A stretch of 64,000 nt of DNA from Comamonas sp. GTDB lineage: Bacteria; Pseudomonadota; Gammaproteobacteria; Burkholderiales; Burkholderiaceae_C. This document shows positions 8,557-17,700 of the stretch, piece after piece. Position 1 is the first letter of the stretch, and every line of letters begins with the position of its first letter. Position numbers and translations under genes: made by a program. Under the pieces are notes generated by a model that saw nothing but the letters and a program-made list of their open reading frames with translations, was not told the DNA's origin and searched no databases. The stretch is taken from the NCBI RefSeq assembly GCF_009360615.1, contig NZ_SPEY01000095.1, positions 1 to 64,000 on the forward strand, in the 5' to 3' direction.

Positions 8557-9558
8557 TCACTCGGCTGTGATGTCCAGCGCTTGTGCCACGCGGGAATATG
8601 TCGCGACCTCGCGGAGCACCTGCGCTGCGAACGGCGCACCGCACTGCGATTCAGGCTCCATGCCCAGACTGCGCATCCGTTCGGCGGCCGCTTCGTTCTT
8701 TGAGAAGCCCTGGGCCACATCCTCCAGCACTTTGACGACCTGGGCTGGTACTCCCGCCGGTGTCAAGACCCCATACCAGGCATCTGCAGTGAATTCGCCA
8801 GCGCCTGCCTGCGAAAAGGTGGGCACTTGAGGCAGAAGTGTGGATCGCTTGGAAGCTGCCACTGCCAGGGCATGGAGCTTTCCGTTCTTGATCTGGGACA
8901 ACACCGAGCCCAGCGTGGCAAACGAGCTGTCGAGTTGTCCACCCATCAAGTCGGTGACCACCGGTGCAGCGCCTTTGTAGGGGACGTGGTTGAAATGCAG
9001 GTCATTGACGCGCGCAAACATCTCGGTTGCAAAATGGCCCGAGCTTCCCACACCGGGCGAGCCCGCGGTGATCTTGCCGGGTTGCGCACGCACTGCGGCC
9101 ATGAAGTCCTTCAAGGTGCGGGTCTGGACTGCAGGCCCGGTCACCAGAACGGTCGGGCTCGTTGCCACAGAGCAAATGGCCTGAAAGGACTTCACGACAT
9201 CAAACTTCACACGCGCCCCGTACAAGGCGGGGATCATCGTGAGATTGGTTGCGCCGAACAACAAGGTGTATCCGTCGGCCGGAGAGCCAGCAACGGCCTG
9301 CGCAGCCAGTATGGTGTTGGCCCCCGGCCTGTTTTCCACCACGAATGGCTGTCCTGAAGTACGCCCTGCGTAATCGGCGAAGGCTCTGGCAACCACGTCT
9401 GTCGGACCGCCTGCAGCAAACCCCACAACCAGTCGCACCGGCCTTACCGGATAAGGGCTCGCCTGCGCAAAGCCGCTGCCCGAGGCCGCCAGTATCGCGG
9501 TCAGCGAAACGCAACGGATTGCAATTGAACACCGCGTATTTTTCTGAATTTTCTGCAT
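8557..9558 (-). CDS. Bug/TctC-family periplasmic solute-binding protein
   Basis: A 333-residue protein with a signal peptide (about 1-32, ending GFAQA) and Bug motifs (YPVRPVRLVVGFAAGGPTD, VENRPGANT, HVPYKGAAPV). It lies 26 bp upstream of a second Bug gene and 26 bp downstream of the hydroxyacid dehydrogenase gene, all in one orientation. The two Bug proteins are clearly diverged, so they probably bind different ligands. Confidence 0.92.
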   Translation of the reverse strand: MQKIQKNTRCSIAIRCVSLTAILAASGSGFAQASPYPVRPVRLVVGFAAGGPTDVVARAFADYAGRTSGQPFVVENRPGANTILAAQAVAGSPADGYTLLFGATNLTMIPALYGARVKFDVVKSFQAICSVATSPTVLVTGPAVQTRTLKDFMAAVRAQPGKITAGSPGVGSSGHFATEMFARVNDLHFNHVPYKGAAPVVTDLMGGQLDSSFATLGSVLSQIKNGKLHALAVAASKRSTLLPQVPTFSQAGAGEFTADAWYGVLTPAGVPAQVVKVLEDVAQGFSKNEAAAERMRSLGMEPESQCGAPFAAQVLREVATYSRVAQALDITAE

Positions 9559-9584
9559 GCAATGTCTCCTGATCGTTTTGAGAC

Positions 9585-10514
9585 CTAGACGGCTGCCTCT
9601 TGTCTCAGAACCCTCAATGCATTACGTGCGGCACTCAGACCCATATTCACATATGCGTCGCTGGTCACGCCTCCAATGTGCGGGCTCAGGATGAATCCGG
9701 GCTGATGCTGGAACGGGTGATCTGCCGGCATCGGCTCCACGGCAAAGCTGTCCAGCCCTGCAGCGAGCACCTGGCCACTGCGCACGGCGGCAAGCAGCGC
9801 AGGCTCATCGATCAATCCACCCCGGGCCGTGTTAACCACGATCACGCCGCGCTTGCAAAGTGCCAGCGTTTCCGCGTTCAGCAGGTTTCGGTTCTCACTC
9901 GTCAACGGGCAGTGCAGCGAAATCGCATCACTGTCCCGCCACAACGTGGTCAAGTCCACGGGCTGTACCCAATCCGGCAGATTCTTGGCAAAAGGGTCAA
10001 AGCCAATCACCCGCATTCCCAGCGCATCTGCCATCTTCGCAAAGCGCAGTCCAATCGCACCCAGCCCGATCAGACCAATCGTCCGTGCGCCCAGCTCGAG
10101 GCTCTTGTGCGTAGCCTTGTCCCAGTGGCCCTGGTGCATTCGCACATCAAGCTGGGGGACAGACTTGGCACACGCCAGCAGCAGCGCGAGTGCCTGCTCA
10201 GCCACTGCCGCGGCATTGGCTCCGACGGCCGCCACCACCTCGATGCCGCGTGACCTGGCAGCGTCTTTGTCAATGGTGTCGGTTCCGCTGCCATGCTTGG
10301 AGATGACCTTGAGCGATGGCGCGGCGTCCATTGCTTCGGCACCTACCTTGCTGTATCGAACGATGATGGCGACAGGGTCATGCTGACGGCACAGGGCAAC
10401 AATGTCGTCTTCGCTCGGGGTCTTGCCCGCATAGATGATTTCGTAGTCCGTGAGCAGAGCGAGCGCCTGCGGAGCCAGATCGGCGGCAGTAATGAGAATG
10501 CATTCGCGCTTCAC
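9585..10514 (-). CDS. D-isomer-specific 2-hydroxyacid dehydrogenase (phosphoglycerate dehydrogenase-like)
   Basis: A 309-residue NAD-dependent dehydrogenase. The Rossmann motif is GLIGLGAIG. The catalytic triad is the Arg in NTARGGLIDEPAL, the Glu in VEPMP and the His in LSPHIGG. The start is a GTG at 10514 with a GGAAGGGGAA ribosome site. It overlaps the original TGA of the prophage-interrupted RraA gene, so the two were translationally coupled before the insertion. The role is probably interconversion of a 2-keto and a 2-hydroxy acid in the operon's pathway. It now lies downstream of a 37-kb prophage and may be poorly expressed. Confidence 0.9.
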   Translation of the reverse strand: MKRECILITAADLAPQALALLTDYEIIYAGKTPSEDDIVALCRQHDPVAIIVRYSKVGAEAMDAAPSLKVISKHGSGTDTIDKDAARSRGIEVVAAVGANAAAVAEQALALLLACAKSVPQLDVRMHQGHWDKATHKSLELGARTIGLIGLGAIGLRFAKMADALGMRVIGFDPFAKNLPDWVQPVDLTTLWRDSDAISLHCPLTSENRNLLNAETLALCKRGVIVVNTARGGLIDEPALLAAVRSGQVLAAGLDSFAVEPMPADHPFQHQPGFILSPHIGGVTSDAYVNMGLSAARNALRVLRQEAAV

Positions 10515-10562
10515 AGTGCTTCCCCTTCCTTCAGCACGCCTGCGGCGCGCAGTGCTGCCGGC
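10511..10562 (-). pseudogene. Detached 3' end of the prophage-interrupted RraA-family gene
   Basis: Read in the frame of the RraA gene at 47748-48401 across the shared GCCGGC, these bases complete the Ala codon and then encode ALRAAGVLKEGEAL and a TGA. The TGA overlaps the GTG start of the next gene. This is the original C-terminus of the protein, which would have been 228 residues long. The in-frame join and the stop/start overlap show that the two flanks were once contiguous. Confidence 0.88.
10557..10562. repeat. Target-site duplication, copy 1 (GCCGGC)
   Basis: GCCGGC directly precedes the terminal TGAA of the prophage. The same six bases follow the other end at 47761-47766 in the same orientation. 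A short target duplication flanking TG...CA ends is the mark of DDE transposition. Confidence 0.88.
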
Positions 10563-10591
10563 TGAAGCGCGGCGCGAAAACTGGGGGCGCT

Positions 10592-10607
10592 GAGGTGTGA
10601 TAAATCG
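10592..10607 (+). repeat. End-proximal transposase-site repeat, left
   Basis: GAGGTGTGATAAATCG occupies nucleotides 30-45 from the left terminus. The right end has the same site in inverted orientation at exactly the same distance, with one mismatch. The equal spacing suggests a transposase binding site equivalent to L1/R1 of Mu. Confidence 0.75.
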
Positions 10608-10613
10608 TGCGCC

Positions 10614-10654
10614 GCTCTATTTCACCTGATGCAAAGGAATTACAGAAATAGAGC
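10614..10654. repeat. Stem-loop near the prophage end
   Basis: GCTCTATTTC (10614-10623) and GAAATAGAGC (10645-10654) form a perfect 10-bp inverted repeat around a 21-base spacer. It lies between the late-operon terminator and the phage end. It could be a second terminator or a site for transposition proteins; neither is shown. Confidence 0.5.
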
Positions 10655-10660
10655 AAAAAC

Positions 10661-10690
10661 ACGAAAAAGCCGGCAGATGCCGGCTTTGCT
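10661..10690 (-). terminator. Rho-independent terminator of the late operon
   Basis: AAAGCCGGC (10666-10674) and GCCGGCTTT (10679-10687) form a perfect 9-bp stem with an AGAT loop. On the minus strand it is followed by TTTTTCGTGTTTTT. It should stop late phage transcripts before they enter the host dehydrogenase gene. Confidence 0.8.
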
Positions 10691-10758
10691 GTTTCTGGGT
10701 GATGGGGGCAGAACTCGACCGTGAGGTAACGCCACGGCCAGACTGCAGCCCCTGCCGC

Positions 10759-11202
10759 CTAAGGTAGCATCCCGCTAAAGGCTTGCTTCAATTTGTCGAT
10801 GCCATCAACTACACCGCAGGCAGTGGCGAACATCTCGACCGCTTTCCAAGATGTCGCCAGGGCGCCCATGTCGGGATCGGGCCGCTGGATTGCGTCACGC
10901 AGAGCTATTGCTTCTATGACGGCTTTATTGGCATCCGCTGTGCCTACTGCTACGGCTTTCTGAATCAGCGCAGTGAGTTCTGAGAGAAGCTCCTCAAGGG
11001 GAATTGGACTGAGCCCGCTGCCTGCATAGGCACCGACAGCAATGGTGTCTCTATAAGACCTTGCTCTGTTGCCCATAGCCATTGGCTTGTCAAGCCTGAT
11101 GTTTCCCGATGCATCGGTAGCACGCCAAATGACGTTTCCATCGCCAATCACAGTGCCTTCGGGGAAGTCTCCTACCAGCACGTTGTCTTTACCCACCTTC
11201 AT
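10759..11202 (-). CDS. Hypothetical phage protein at the end of the tail-fibre operon
   Basis: A 147-residue protein with a good ribosome site (GAGAGGATCAGAGC before the ATG). The first 50 residues are Gly/Asp-rich with short beta repeats (VLVGDFPEGTVIGDGNVIWRA), as in phage fibre or needle modules; the rest is helical. It is the last gene of the late operon, about 70 bases from the terminator. I do not recognise a family; a fibre accessory role is suggested only by position. Confidence 0.65.
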   Translation of the reverse strand: MKVGKDNVLVGDFPEGTVIGDGNVIWRATDASGNIRLDKPMAMGNRARSYRDTIAVGAYAGSGLSPIPLEELLSELTALIQKAVAVGTADANKAVIEAIALRDAIQRPDPDMGALATSWKAVEMFATACGVVDGIDKLKQAFSGMLP

Positions 11203-11282
11203 GCTCTGATCCTCTCTTTTGTTGAAAGCTGATCTTAGCCAGAGATGGCATCAGAAAATTGACTTCGTTGATCGAGGTGCCT

Positions 11283-11804
11283 CTACGCCCAAACAATCGC
11301 AGCAGCGGGCAAGCTGGCCGGATCAAATCGCCAGGCGTCATGCGCCGGGCTGCCCAGGGCAGCGGCACAGGCCTCGCTGCAGGTCCAGCGTTGATCCTTT
11401 TGCGGGATCACCCAGCTCAGGAAACCCAGGATCAGTTGCCAGTCGTACATTTCGCCTTCGTGCTGCTTGAACCAGTTGGCCGTGGCCACGGGGTCCAGGT
11501 TGACCTTGACGACGTCCCAGCGGCTGGGGTCGAGTACCACGCGCTTGAAGCGCACGCCGCCTGTTTTTCCTGCCCTGCGCTGAGAAAACTCGGGAAGTGC
11601 CTCGGCCGCCACGCTGGATGCGCACCACAGTGCGCCGTCCTGGTCGGACTCAGTCGTGCCATCGGGCATGAGGTGGCGAACGCCATCCCCTGGCTCAAAT
11701 ACCACCTCGCAATGGCTGTACTTGCCACGCAGGCGCAGCCGGATGATGCGATTGAAAAGCCCCTGCAGACCGGGCCGTGTGGCTTTGTAGCTGGCGATCA
11801 GCAT
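11283..11804 (-). CDS. Permuted papain-like cysteine hydrolase (NlpC/P60-YiiX type)
   Basis: A 173-residue protein. The conserved His comes first (H31, in KYSHCEVVF) and the nucleophile Cys later (C142, in RWTCSEACAAALG), the order of permuted NlpC/P60 (YiiX/YebB-like) enzymes. The ATG at 11804 overlaps the upstream TGA; a GTG three bases earlier is also possible. In phages such enzymes are often tail-associated peptidoglycan or amide hydrolases. Here it follows the fibre genes, so it may assist cell-wall penetration or modify the fibre. Function is inferred. Confidence 0.7.
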   Translation of the reverse strand: MLIASYKATRPGLQGLFNRIIRLRLRGKYSHCEVVFEPGDGVRHLMPDGTTESDQDGALWCASSVAAEALPEFSQRRAGKTGGVRFKRVVLDPSRWDVVKVNLDPVATANWFKQHEGEMYDWQLILGFLSWVIPQKDQRWTCSEACAAALGSPAHDAWRFDPASLPAAAIVWA

Positions 11805-12226
11805 CACTCAGACTCCGGTGCGGCCTGTTTATCCAGCTGCTGCAGCGCTGCAATCGTGGCTTGTAGCGCCCCAATCGTCTGCGCCTGCTGGGTCGCTAGC
11901 CCGGCAGCCGCCTCCAACTGTGTGCGCTGCTCAGCCAGCGTCTGGGCCGCGTCAGCAAGAGCTGCATTCGTCTGATCGAGCTGCGCCTGACATTGAGTCA
12001 GAGAGGCCTTCAGCGCCTCCACCTGGGCCAGAGCCGCAACAGTGGCAGCGCCCAGCACCTGGTCCAGGTCCTGACCAGAGATCGGCAGAGGCTCGCTGAT
12101 CGATGCGCCGGGCAGGATGGTGTCGCCATCTAGGATTTCGGTAATGGTCTGGTGCTGAGCACCGATGGTCCCGTCGTCGCGGTGAAGGATTTGGGTCCAA
12201 TAGGGGCGCGTACGCTTGGTAAGCAT
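11804..12226 (-). CDS. Tail-fibre-associated coiled-coil protein
   Basis: A 140-residue protein starting MLTKRTRPYWTQ at 12226 with an AAAGGAA ribosome site. Residues about 60-135 are a long Ala/Gln/Leu heptad-like stretch (coiled coil). It lies ten bases after the tail-fibre gene, where phages usually keep a fibre assembly or attachment protein, and I infer such a role. No catalytic motif is visible. Confidence 0.7.
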   Translation of the reverse strand: MLTKRTRPYWTQILHRDDGTIGAQHQTITEILDGDTILPGASISEPLPISGQDLDQVLGAATVAALAQVEALKASLTQCQAQLDQTNAALADAAQTLAEQRTQLEAAAGLATQQAQTIGALQATIAALQQLDKQAAPESE

Positions 12227-12236
12227 GTGAATTCCT

Positions 12237-13916
12237 TTAGGAGACAGTGGTGGTGGTGTTGAGGATTTGCCAGACCGAGCCATTGCTGCGGCAGCGCTTG
12301 GAGCCGCCCGTGGCATTGGTCACATCGATTTCATATCCGTTGAAGGCCGAGGCACTGGGCAGAGTGGTCAGCGTGTATTGGCCAACCCGTACCGGCCCAG
12401 AAGCCGTCAGGCTGCCGCCCACGAACATGTCACCCGCGATGCCAGCACCTCCAGAGACACGTAAGGCCCCGGTCGTGGAGCTGGTGCTCGCGGTCGTGTT
12501 GGTGATGTTGAGCCAGCCTTCAATCTGGTTCTGGGAGTCTCCGCTGAGCCGAAAGCCCCACTTGGTCGCGAATGTGCCGGTGTAGGTGCCCCGGAACAAA
12601 TGAGCGGTATCTACCGTGCCTGCACTGTTGGTGACGGCAGAGCGCACCCCTTCCACGGTGCTGATGGTGTTTCCTGCATTGTTGTTCTGCACAAAGCCAA
12701 TCACCCCGATGGAGTTGGTCACGGACCCGGTGCCCGTGTGATTGCAGTAGCAGTACGCGCCGTAAGCGAAGTTCAGAGCGGTGGTTTTGCCGGCACTATC
12801 TGTCGCCTGCGCATGCACCCCACGCAGCTCAGTCGCCTCCCCCGCATTCCCCATTGTGGTCGCGCTTCGGGCTTCAATAAGCGAGCCCATGACTGTGACT
12901 GCAAACGAGCCTTTGTCCTGTGCCGTCATATCGCCGGTTGCGCGCAACCAGCCGCCACGGTAGGTATGCGAGGCTGTCAGCGCGCCTGGGCCAGTACTGA
13001 TATCAACCGAGATGCCTCTCACATCCACATTGGGGTCCATTCCAGATGTACCGGCAGCCAGCAACACATTCGAGCTGGCGGTGGCGCTTCCCAGTGCCAG
13101 GCGGTTGGACCACATGCCGAGTGACAGAAAGGACGCGACCGATACCCCGGCATAGGACACACCAATAGCGCCAGCAGGCTTATAGAAGCCAGTGGACTGG
13201 TCTGCAGAGAAGCACAGTGACGGTGCGGCCACGGTGCCTGCATCGATCAGGATACGCTCGGCAGACGTGCTGCTGGTGAGGATCTGATCCCACAGCGTCC
13301 AGACGCCGTTATCGCTGCGCGTGCGCGTCCAGATTTTGGGCAGCGCTCCGCTGCTATAGCTGGAGATGACTTGGCGCACGCGTACAGATCCGCCGCTCTG
13401 GCCGCCGGCGTTGTACACCTGCATGCCGAATGCTCCACCGCCCAAGCCGACAGGCTTGTTGATGATGGTGGCACTGGCGGAGGATGTACCGCAGACATAC
13501 TCGCCTAAACCAGTCACATCATCCAGATTGGTACCGTTTGCAAGACCAGCGGGAGAGCCGGTCAAGATCCAGTTGGCAGCATCTGTACTCGGGTCTGCAG
13601 ACGCTCGGCCTGCGACCAGGCGCCGATACACCTTGCCAGTGGCAGGGCTCCAGGCCTGCGCACCGGACTGGTAGGTAACAGCAGGGTCAAACTTGCTGGC
13701 CCCAATCGCCGCGACCGCAAGATCGGAGGCGTTTTTGGCGACGTCTGCCGCCGCCACTGTGCTGGCATTGAGCAGATTGTTTTCCTGGGCCTGAGTATTG
13801 GCGGCCGCCGCGAATGGCGGCAGCGCGGCCAGGAAGGCATCGGCGCGGGCAGCGAAATTTTGCGGGTCGGTGGACTGCGGGACCGGCGTAGGCAATGGAG
13901 GAATCAGCGTCGTCAT
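12237..13916 (-). CDS. Tail fibre protein with pyocin-knob-like region
   Basis: A 559-residue protein. The N-terminus is proline-rich (phage-attachment type). An Ala-rich helical segment follows (about 35-75), then a knob-like segment (about 165-215, including SVRVRQVISSYSSGALPKIW and GVWTLWDQIL), then long Ser/Thr/Gly-rich beta repeats and a C-terminal region ending GGSKRCRSNGSVWQILNTT. This is the usual build of a receptor-binding fibre. It is the most likely host-range determinant of the prophage. Confidence 0.8.
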   Translation of the reverse strand: MTTLIPPLPTPVPQSTDPQNFAARADAFLAALPPFAAAANTQAQENNLLNASTVAAADVAKNASDLAVAAIGASKFDPAVTYQSGAQAWSPATGKVYRRLVAGRASADPSTDAANWILTGSPAGLANGTNLDDVTGLGEYVCGTSSASATIINKPVGLGGGAFGMQVYNAGGQSGGSVRVRQVISSYSSGALPKIWTRTRSDNGVWTLWDQILTSSTSAERILIDAGTVAAPSLCFSADQSTGFYKPAGAIGVSYAGVSVASFLSLGMWSNRLALGSATASSNVLLAAGTSGMDPNVDVRGISVDISTGPGALTASHTYRGGWLRATGDMTAQDKGSFAVTVMGSLIEARSATTMGNAGEATELRGVHAQATDSAGKTTALNFAYGAYCYCNHTGTGSVTNSIGVIGFVQNNNAGNTISTVEGVRSAVTNSAGTVDTAHLFRGTYTGTFATKWGFRLSGDSQNQIEGWLNITNTTASTSSTTGALRVSGGAGIAGDMFVGGSLTASGPVRVGQYTLTTLPSASAFNGYEIDVTNATGGSKRCRSNGSVWQILNTTTTVS

Positions 13917-14797
13917 GTCAGGCTCTCAATCTCAAGGGAGCAAAGGTGCTTGGTCGGGTACGCCACTTCCAGGGAAAAGTCCTTGTAGTAGCCGTAGATG
14001 GTCATGGGGCTGTATGTCTCGCTGCCAGGCACGCCCAGCCAGACGCAAGGTGTCGCGCGCACTGCTTCAAGGGCACGCTGCACGGCTGGGTAACGCTCGC
14101 GCGGCTGCTCAAGGCGAACAGACATGCGCCGGGAGAAACGGCCAGGCTCGAACGACTGGATGCCCTCGGCTGTGGTGGTCTTGCGGCTGTAGTCGATGAT
14201 CGAAGTCGTAGCACCCCACTGGGCATCGCCCAAGTCGAAGGTGTTACCGACAACCACCGCAGCGCATGCGGCCGGGCCAGTGATCTCAATCTCCAGGCGG
14301 CTACCGCTGGACGGCACCAGGCCTGTAAACACCACATCCGGTATTTGCTCGGGCACAGCGAAGAAGTACTCGTACCAGTCCGCTGGCTGGGTTTGCAGCA
14401 CCTTGGAGAACTGGGCGAGCAATGCGCCATCAGCGCTCAGCTGGGTCACAACGATCTTGGAGCCGATGGCCCCAAAGAAGGCCACTGCGTTGACGCGACC
14501 GGGGATGGTCAGCGTCGTGGCCAGATTGCCCGGCGTAACCGTGACTGTGCTGGTTTCCGAGTCGTACATAGACCAGCGATTCGAGGGAGCGGTCAGCATC
14601 CAGTACAACGCCTCGGTTGCGGGATTCTTGTCCAGAGCTGGCTCCTGCACGCACTCGTAGGTTTTGCCGGTGGCAGACAGAAACACCCTGTTGCCCAGCG
14701 CATAGCTGGTGCTGGCCATCCACTCGGCGTCGGCCGCGCCAGCATTGCTAACGGTGACCATCGTGGGGGTGATCTTCGTAGGCCGTATCAACAGCAT
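13913..14797 (-). CDS. Putative tail tip/fibre-base protein
   Basis: A 294-residue protein directly after the tape measure gene (start 14797, tape measure stop 14798). Residues about 25-70 resemble small carbohydrate-binding-like repeats (ASTSYALGNRVFLSATGKTY and W-rich flanks). The rest is beta-rich without known motifs. By position it should be a distal tail or baseplate-like component. No homology to lambda gpM, gpL or gpJ is evident by eye. Confidence 0.65.
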   Translation of the reverse strand: MLLIRPTKITPTMVTVSNAGAADAEWMASTSYALGNRVFLSATGKTYECVQEPALDKNPATEALYWMLTAPSNRWSMYDSETSTVTVTPGNLATTLTIPGRVNAVAFFGAIGSKIVVTQLSADGALLAQFSKVLQTQPADWYEYFFAVPEQIPDVVFTGLVPSSGSRLEIEITGPAACAAVVVGNTFDLGDAQWGATTSIIDYSRKTTTAEGIQSFEPGRFSRRMSVRLEQPRERYPAVQRALEAVRATPCVWLGVPGSETYSPMTIYGYYKDFSLEVAYPTKHLCSLEIESLT

Positions 14798-17700
14798 TTA
14801 AACGGCCTCCAAATACATCACAAAGCGCTGGCCATCGGCATTGCGCACGGGGAAGCCTTCAACGGAAAGGCGGTCCAGAATTCGATGGGTCTTGCCTGTG
14901 TTGGTCGCAATGGCACCGGCATCAGCGCGGCGCTCGGCACTCAGCACTTCAACCACCCGGCGAAGACGTACCAGCTCGGCCAGCAGCGGAGCCAGGTCAA
15001 AGCCTTGGCTGGGTGCTGCCAGCATGCTGCGCGTCATGTCAGCGCTGAAATACCGGGCCGGTCCCGTGACTTCCAGCTCTGGGCCGCGCTCACCGACCAG
15101 GCGCAGACCACCGGAGTGCAGGCCACCGGCCGCAAAGGCGGGTACAGGCCGCCCCTGCAGAGCGGCGATCACGGCCCGCAGGCCGTCGCGGGTGGTGTCG
15201 GTACCGGCCTTGATGGCCTCGGTCATGACCTGGTCGCTGCTCTTGGCACCGGCTTCCAGGGCGGCCAGGGTGCTGTCGATCTGGCCGAGAAGGCCCAGGG
15301 ACTCTTCCTGGTAGTTCTTGGGCGCGTCCTTTTCAATGCGCCCAGCGATGGCTTCTGCCCTGGCCAGCAGCGTATTGACCAGGCTGGCGTACTCGGCACC
15401 GCCAAGGCCTGCCTCCTGGGCCTTTTGCAGCAGGGGCTGCAACAACGAGTTCATTTCAGAGCCATAGCCCGCCAGGGTTTCGCCGGTCGTGGACATGGCC
15501 ATCGAATAGGCCACGTTGTAGCGCTCTTGCAGGTTGGCAAACTGTCCCGCCGTGCTCATCTGGCTGAAGCGAATGTCTGCCACGGTGGAGCGCAGGCCGC
15601 TGGCCGAGGCGTTCATAGCCTGCGCCAGTTGGGCCTGAGACTGGTAGTAGGCGACGGTCTCTTCGCGCAGCTTGCTCAGGTTCGATACCGCCTTGCCGCT
15701 GTCCAGGCTGTATTTCTGGAGGGCGGCGACGTAGTCGAGCTGGGCCTTCTGCGCATTATTGGAAGCGTTGGTCTGTGCAGCGCGGGCAGCGGCCAGGGCC
15801 TGCTCAGCCGTGGTCACCTTGTTGGCCAGGGTGGCTGCCTGGTCACGCAGAGACTGTGCCTTGGCGCGGTTGGCGGCCTCTTCGTCCATGGCCTTTTGAT
15901 AGGCGGCCATGGCGTTCAGATAGGAATTGGTGCTGCCCAGGCCAGAGCGCAGGCCCGAGGTGCCCAGCCTGGTCAGCTGGTCCGCGAAGGCCTGGATTTC
16001 AGACGTAGGCAGGTTCTGGAGCTTGGCCAGCATATTGGCCTGGGTGTCCTCATACGTAGCCAAGCCCTGCAGGCTGCCCGGCACGTACTCACCCTGAATG
16101 CCCGACTGGATATTGCCGTGGCGCAGGTAGGTGGCCACCAACGCACGGGCCGCATCGCCACGCTTAGCGTCCAGTGCGGCCGCACTGCTTTGCAGACCAG
16201 GTGCCTTGTTGGCGTTGTTGGCATAGGCCGTGGCGTACTCGTTCTGACGCTGGTTCACCAGGGCGTCGGCCTTGGCCAGGGCGGACTGGGCATTGGCAAT
16301 GCCGGTCTGGCCTGGCAGGGAGACGGTCTGCTGCTGGATCTGGGCGCGGATCTGCGCGGGCGTCATGACCGTGGGGCCCAGAATGCTGATGGCGGCCTCA
16401 CGCACCGCCTGGCGCTCGCTGGCAATGCTGCTTAGATCGTCTTTGACGCGCTGGGCGATCAGCTCAAAGGCGCTGGTGATCGTGGCCGTAAATGTCTTGG
16501 TGTCGACACTCGCAAGGGCTTTGGCCAGGCCGTCGATGTTGATCACGGTGCCGCTGGCCGAGGTCTGCAGGGCGTAAATCTCACTGCGCAGCAGGCCAAC
16601 TGCCGCCTGGGCGGGATTGAGCGCGGTCGTGGTGGACTGCACCTGGTTGGACCAGGTCAGCACACCGCTGGAGCTATCGCCCAGAATCTTGTTGATGCTG
16701 GACATGCTGCCGCCCAGCGTCTGGGCCTGGCTGGTGGTGCCGCTCATGGCCTCGCGGGCGATCTGCATGCCAGGTGCCACTGCGGCCGCACGGGTATAGG
16801 TCGAAATCAGGTCTGCGGCCGCCGCCTTGGCCAGCTCATCGAGCTGCTTGGCCGTCTCGTCAAACTGCGGGGCCATCTGCAGCAGCATGGCGTATGCCTT
16901 GCGGCCGTGGTCGGTCGTCAGGTCCAGGCTGGAGACCAACGCGCGGAACTCGGACTGCGTGCCAGGCAGCGCCAGGCCCAGCTCGGACAGCTGCTTGGTC
17001 ATGGCGGCCGTGCTGTTGTTGGCACGCTCAGCCTGGCTGTAATAGGTCTTGTAATAAGCCTCGGAGGCCGAGATATAGGCATCCACGCTGCCAAAGTTAG
17101 CCACCAGCTTGCTGGCCATGTCTGCGCCGGTCAGGCCTACGCTGTAGAGCTTGATGCCCAGAGTCTCAAACGTGGCATTGGTGGCGGCCAGGCTGGTGGA
17201 CAAGCGCGTCAGGGTGGCGGACTGGCTCTCACCAGCCTTGGTGTATTTGTCGGTGCCCAGCACCAGGGCGGCCATGGTGTTGCCTGCGGCCGCCATTTCC
17301 TCTTGCAGGCGAGCCGTGATCTGGTCGCCGGTCAGGCCTTCCGTGCTGAAACGAATGTCCCGCGTGTACTTCTTGACCGCGTCAGAAGACAGGCCGAGGG
17401 CCTTGGCCTGCTCGCCAATATTGGTCTGCAGGCCCTTGAAGGTCTCCTGCAGGGCGGCGTTGGCCTCCAGTTTGCCAATCTTGCTCCAGCTGCGGTCACT
17501 TCCAAACCAGCCGCCGTCCCGCTCAAACTCGGCATAGCCGCTGAGCTGCCCTCCCAGGCTGCCGGTGATGCCCGAGCCGGTCTGCGTGACTTCTCCGCCC
17601 CAGATGCCCATGCCGTCGACCAAGCCGCCAAGAACTGAGCCGATCATGGTGCCAATGCCCGGCATGATGTAAGTGCCGATGGCTGAGCCAATGGCTGACC

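Noticed and set aside
13895-16435. Long plus-strand open frame antisense to the tape measure gene
   Set aside because: Its product is Gly/His/Arg/Leu-rich without motifs, and it mirrors the codon pattern of the real gene; long antisense frames are common in GC-rich DNA.
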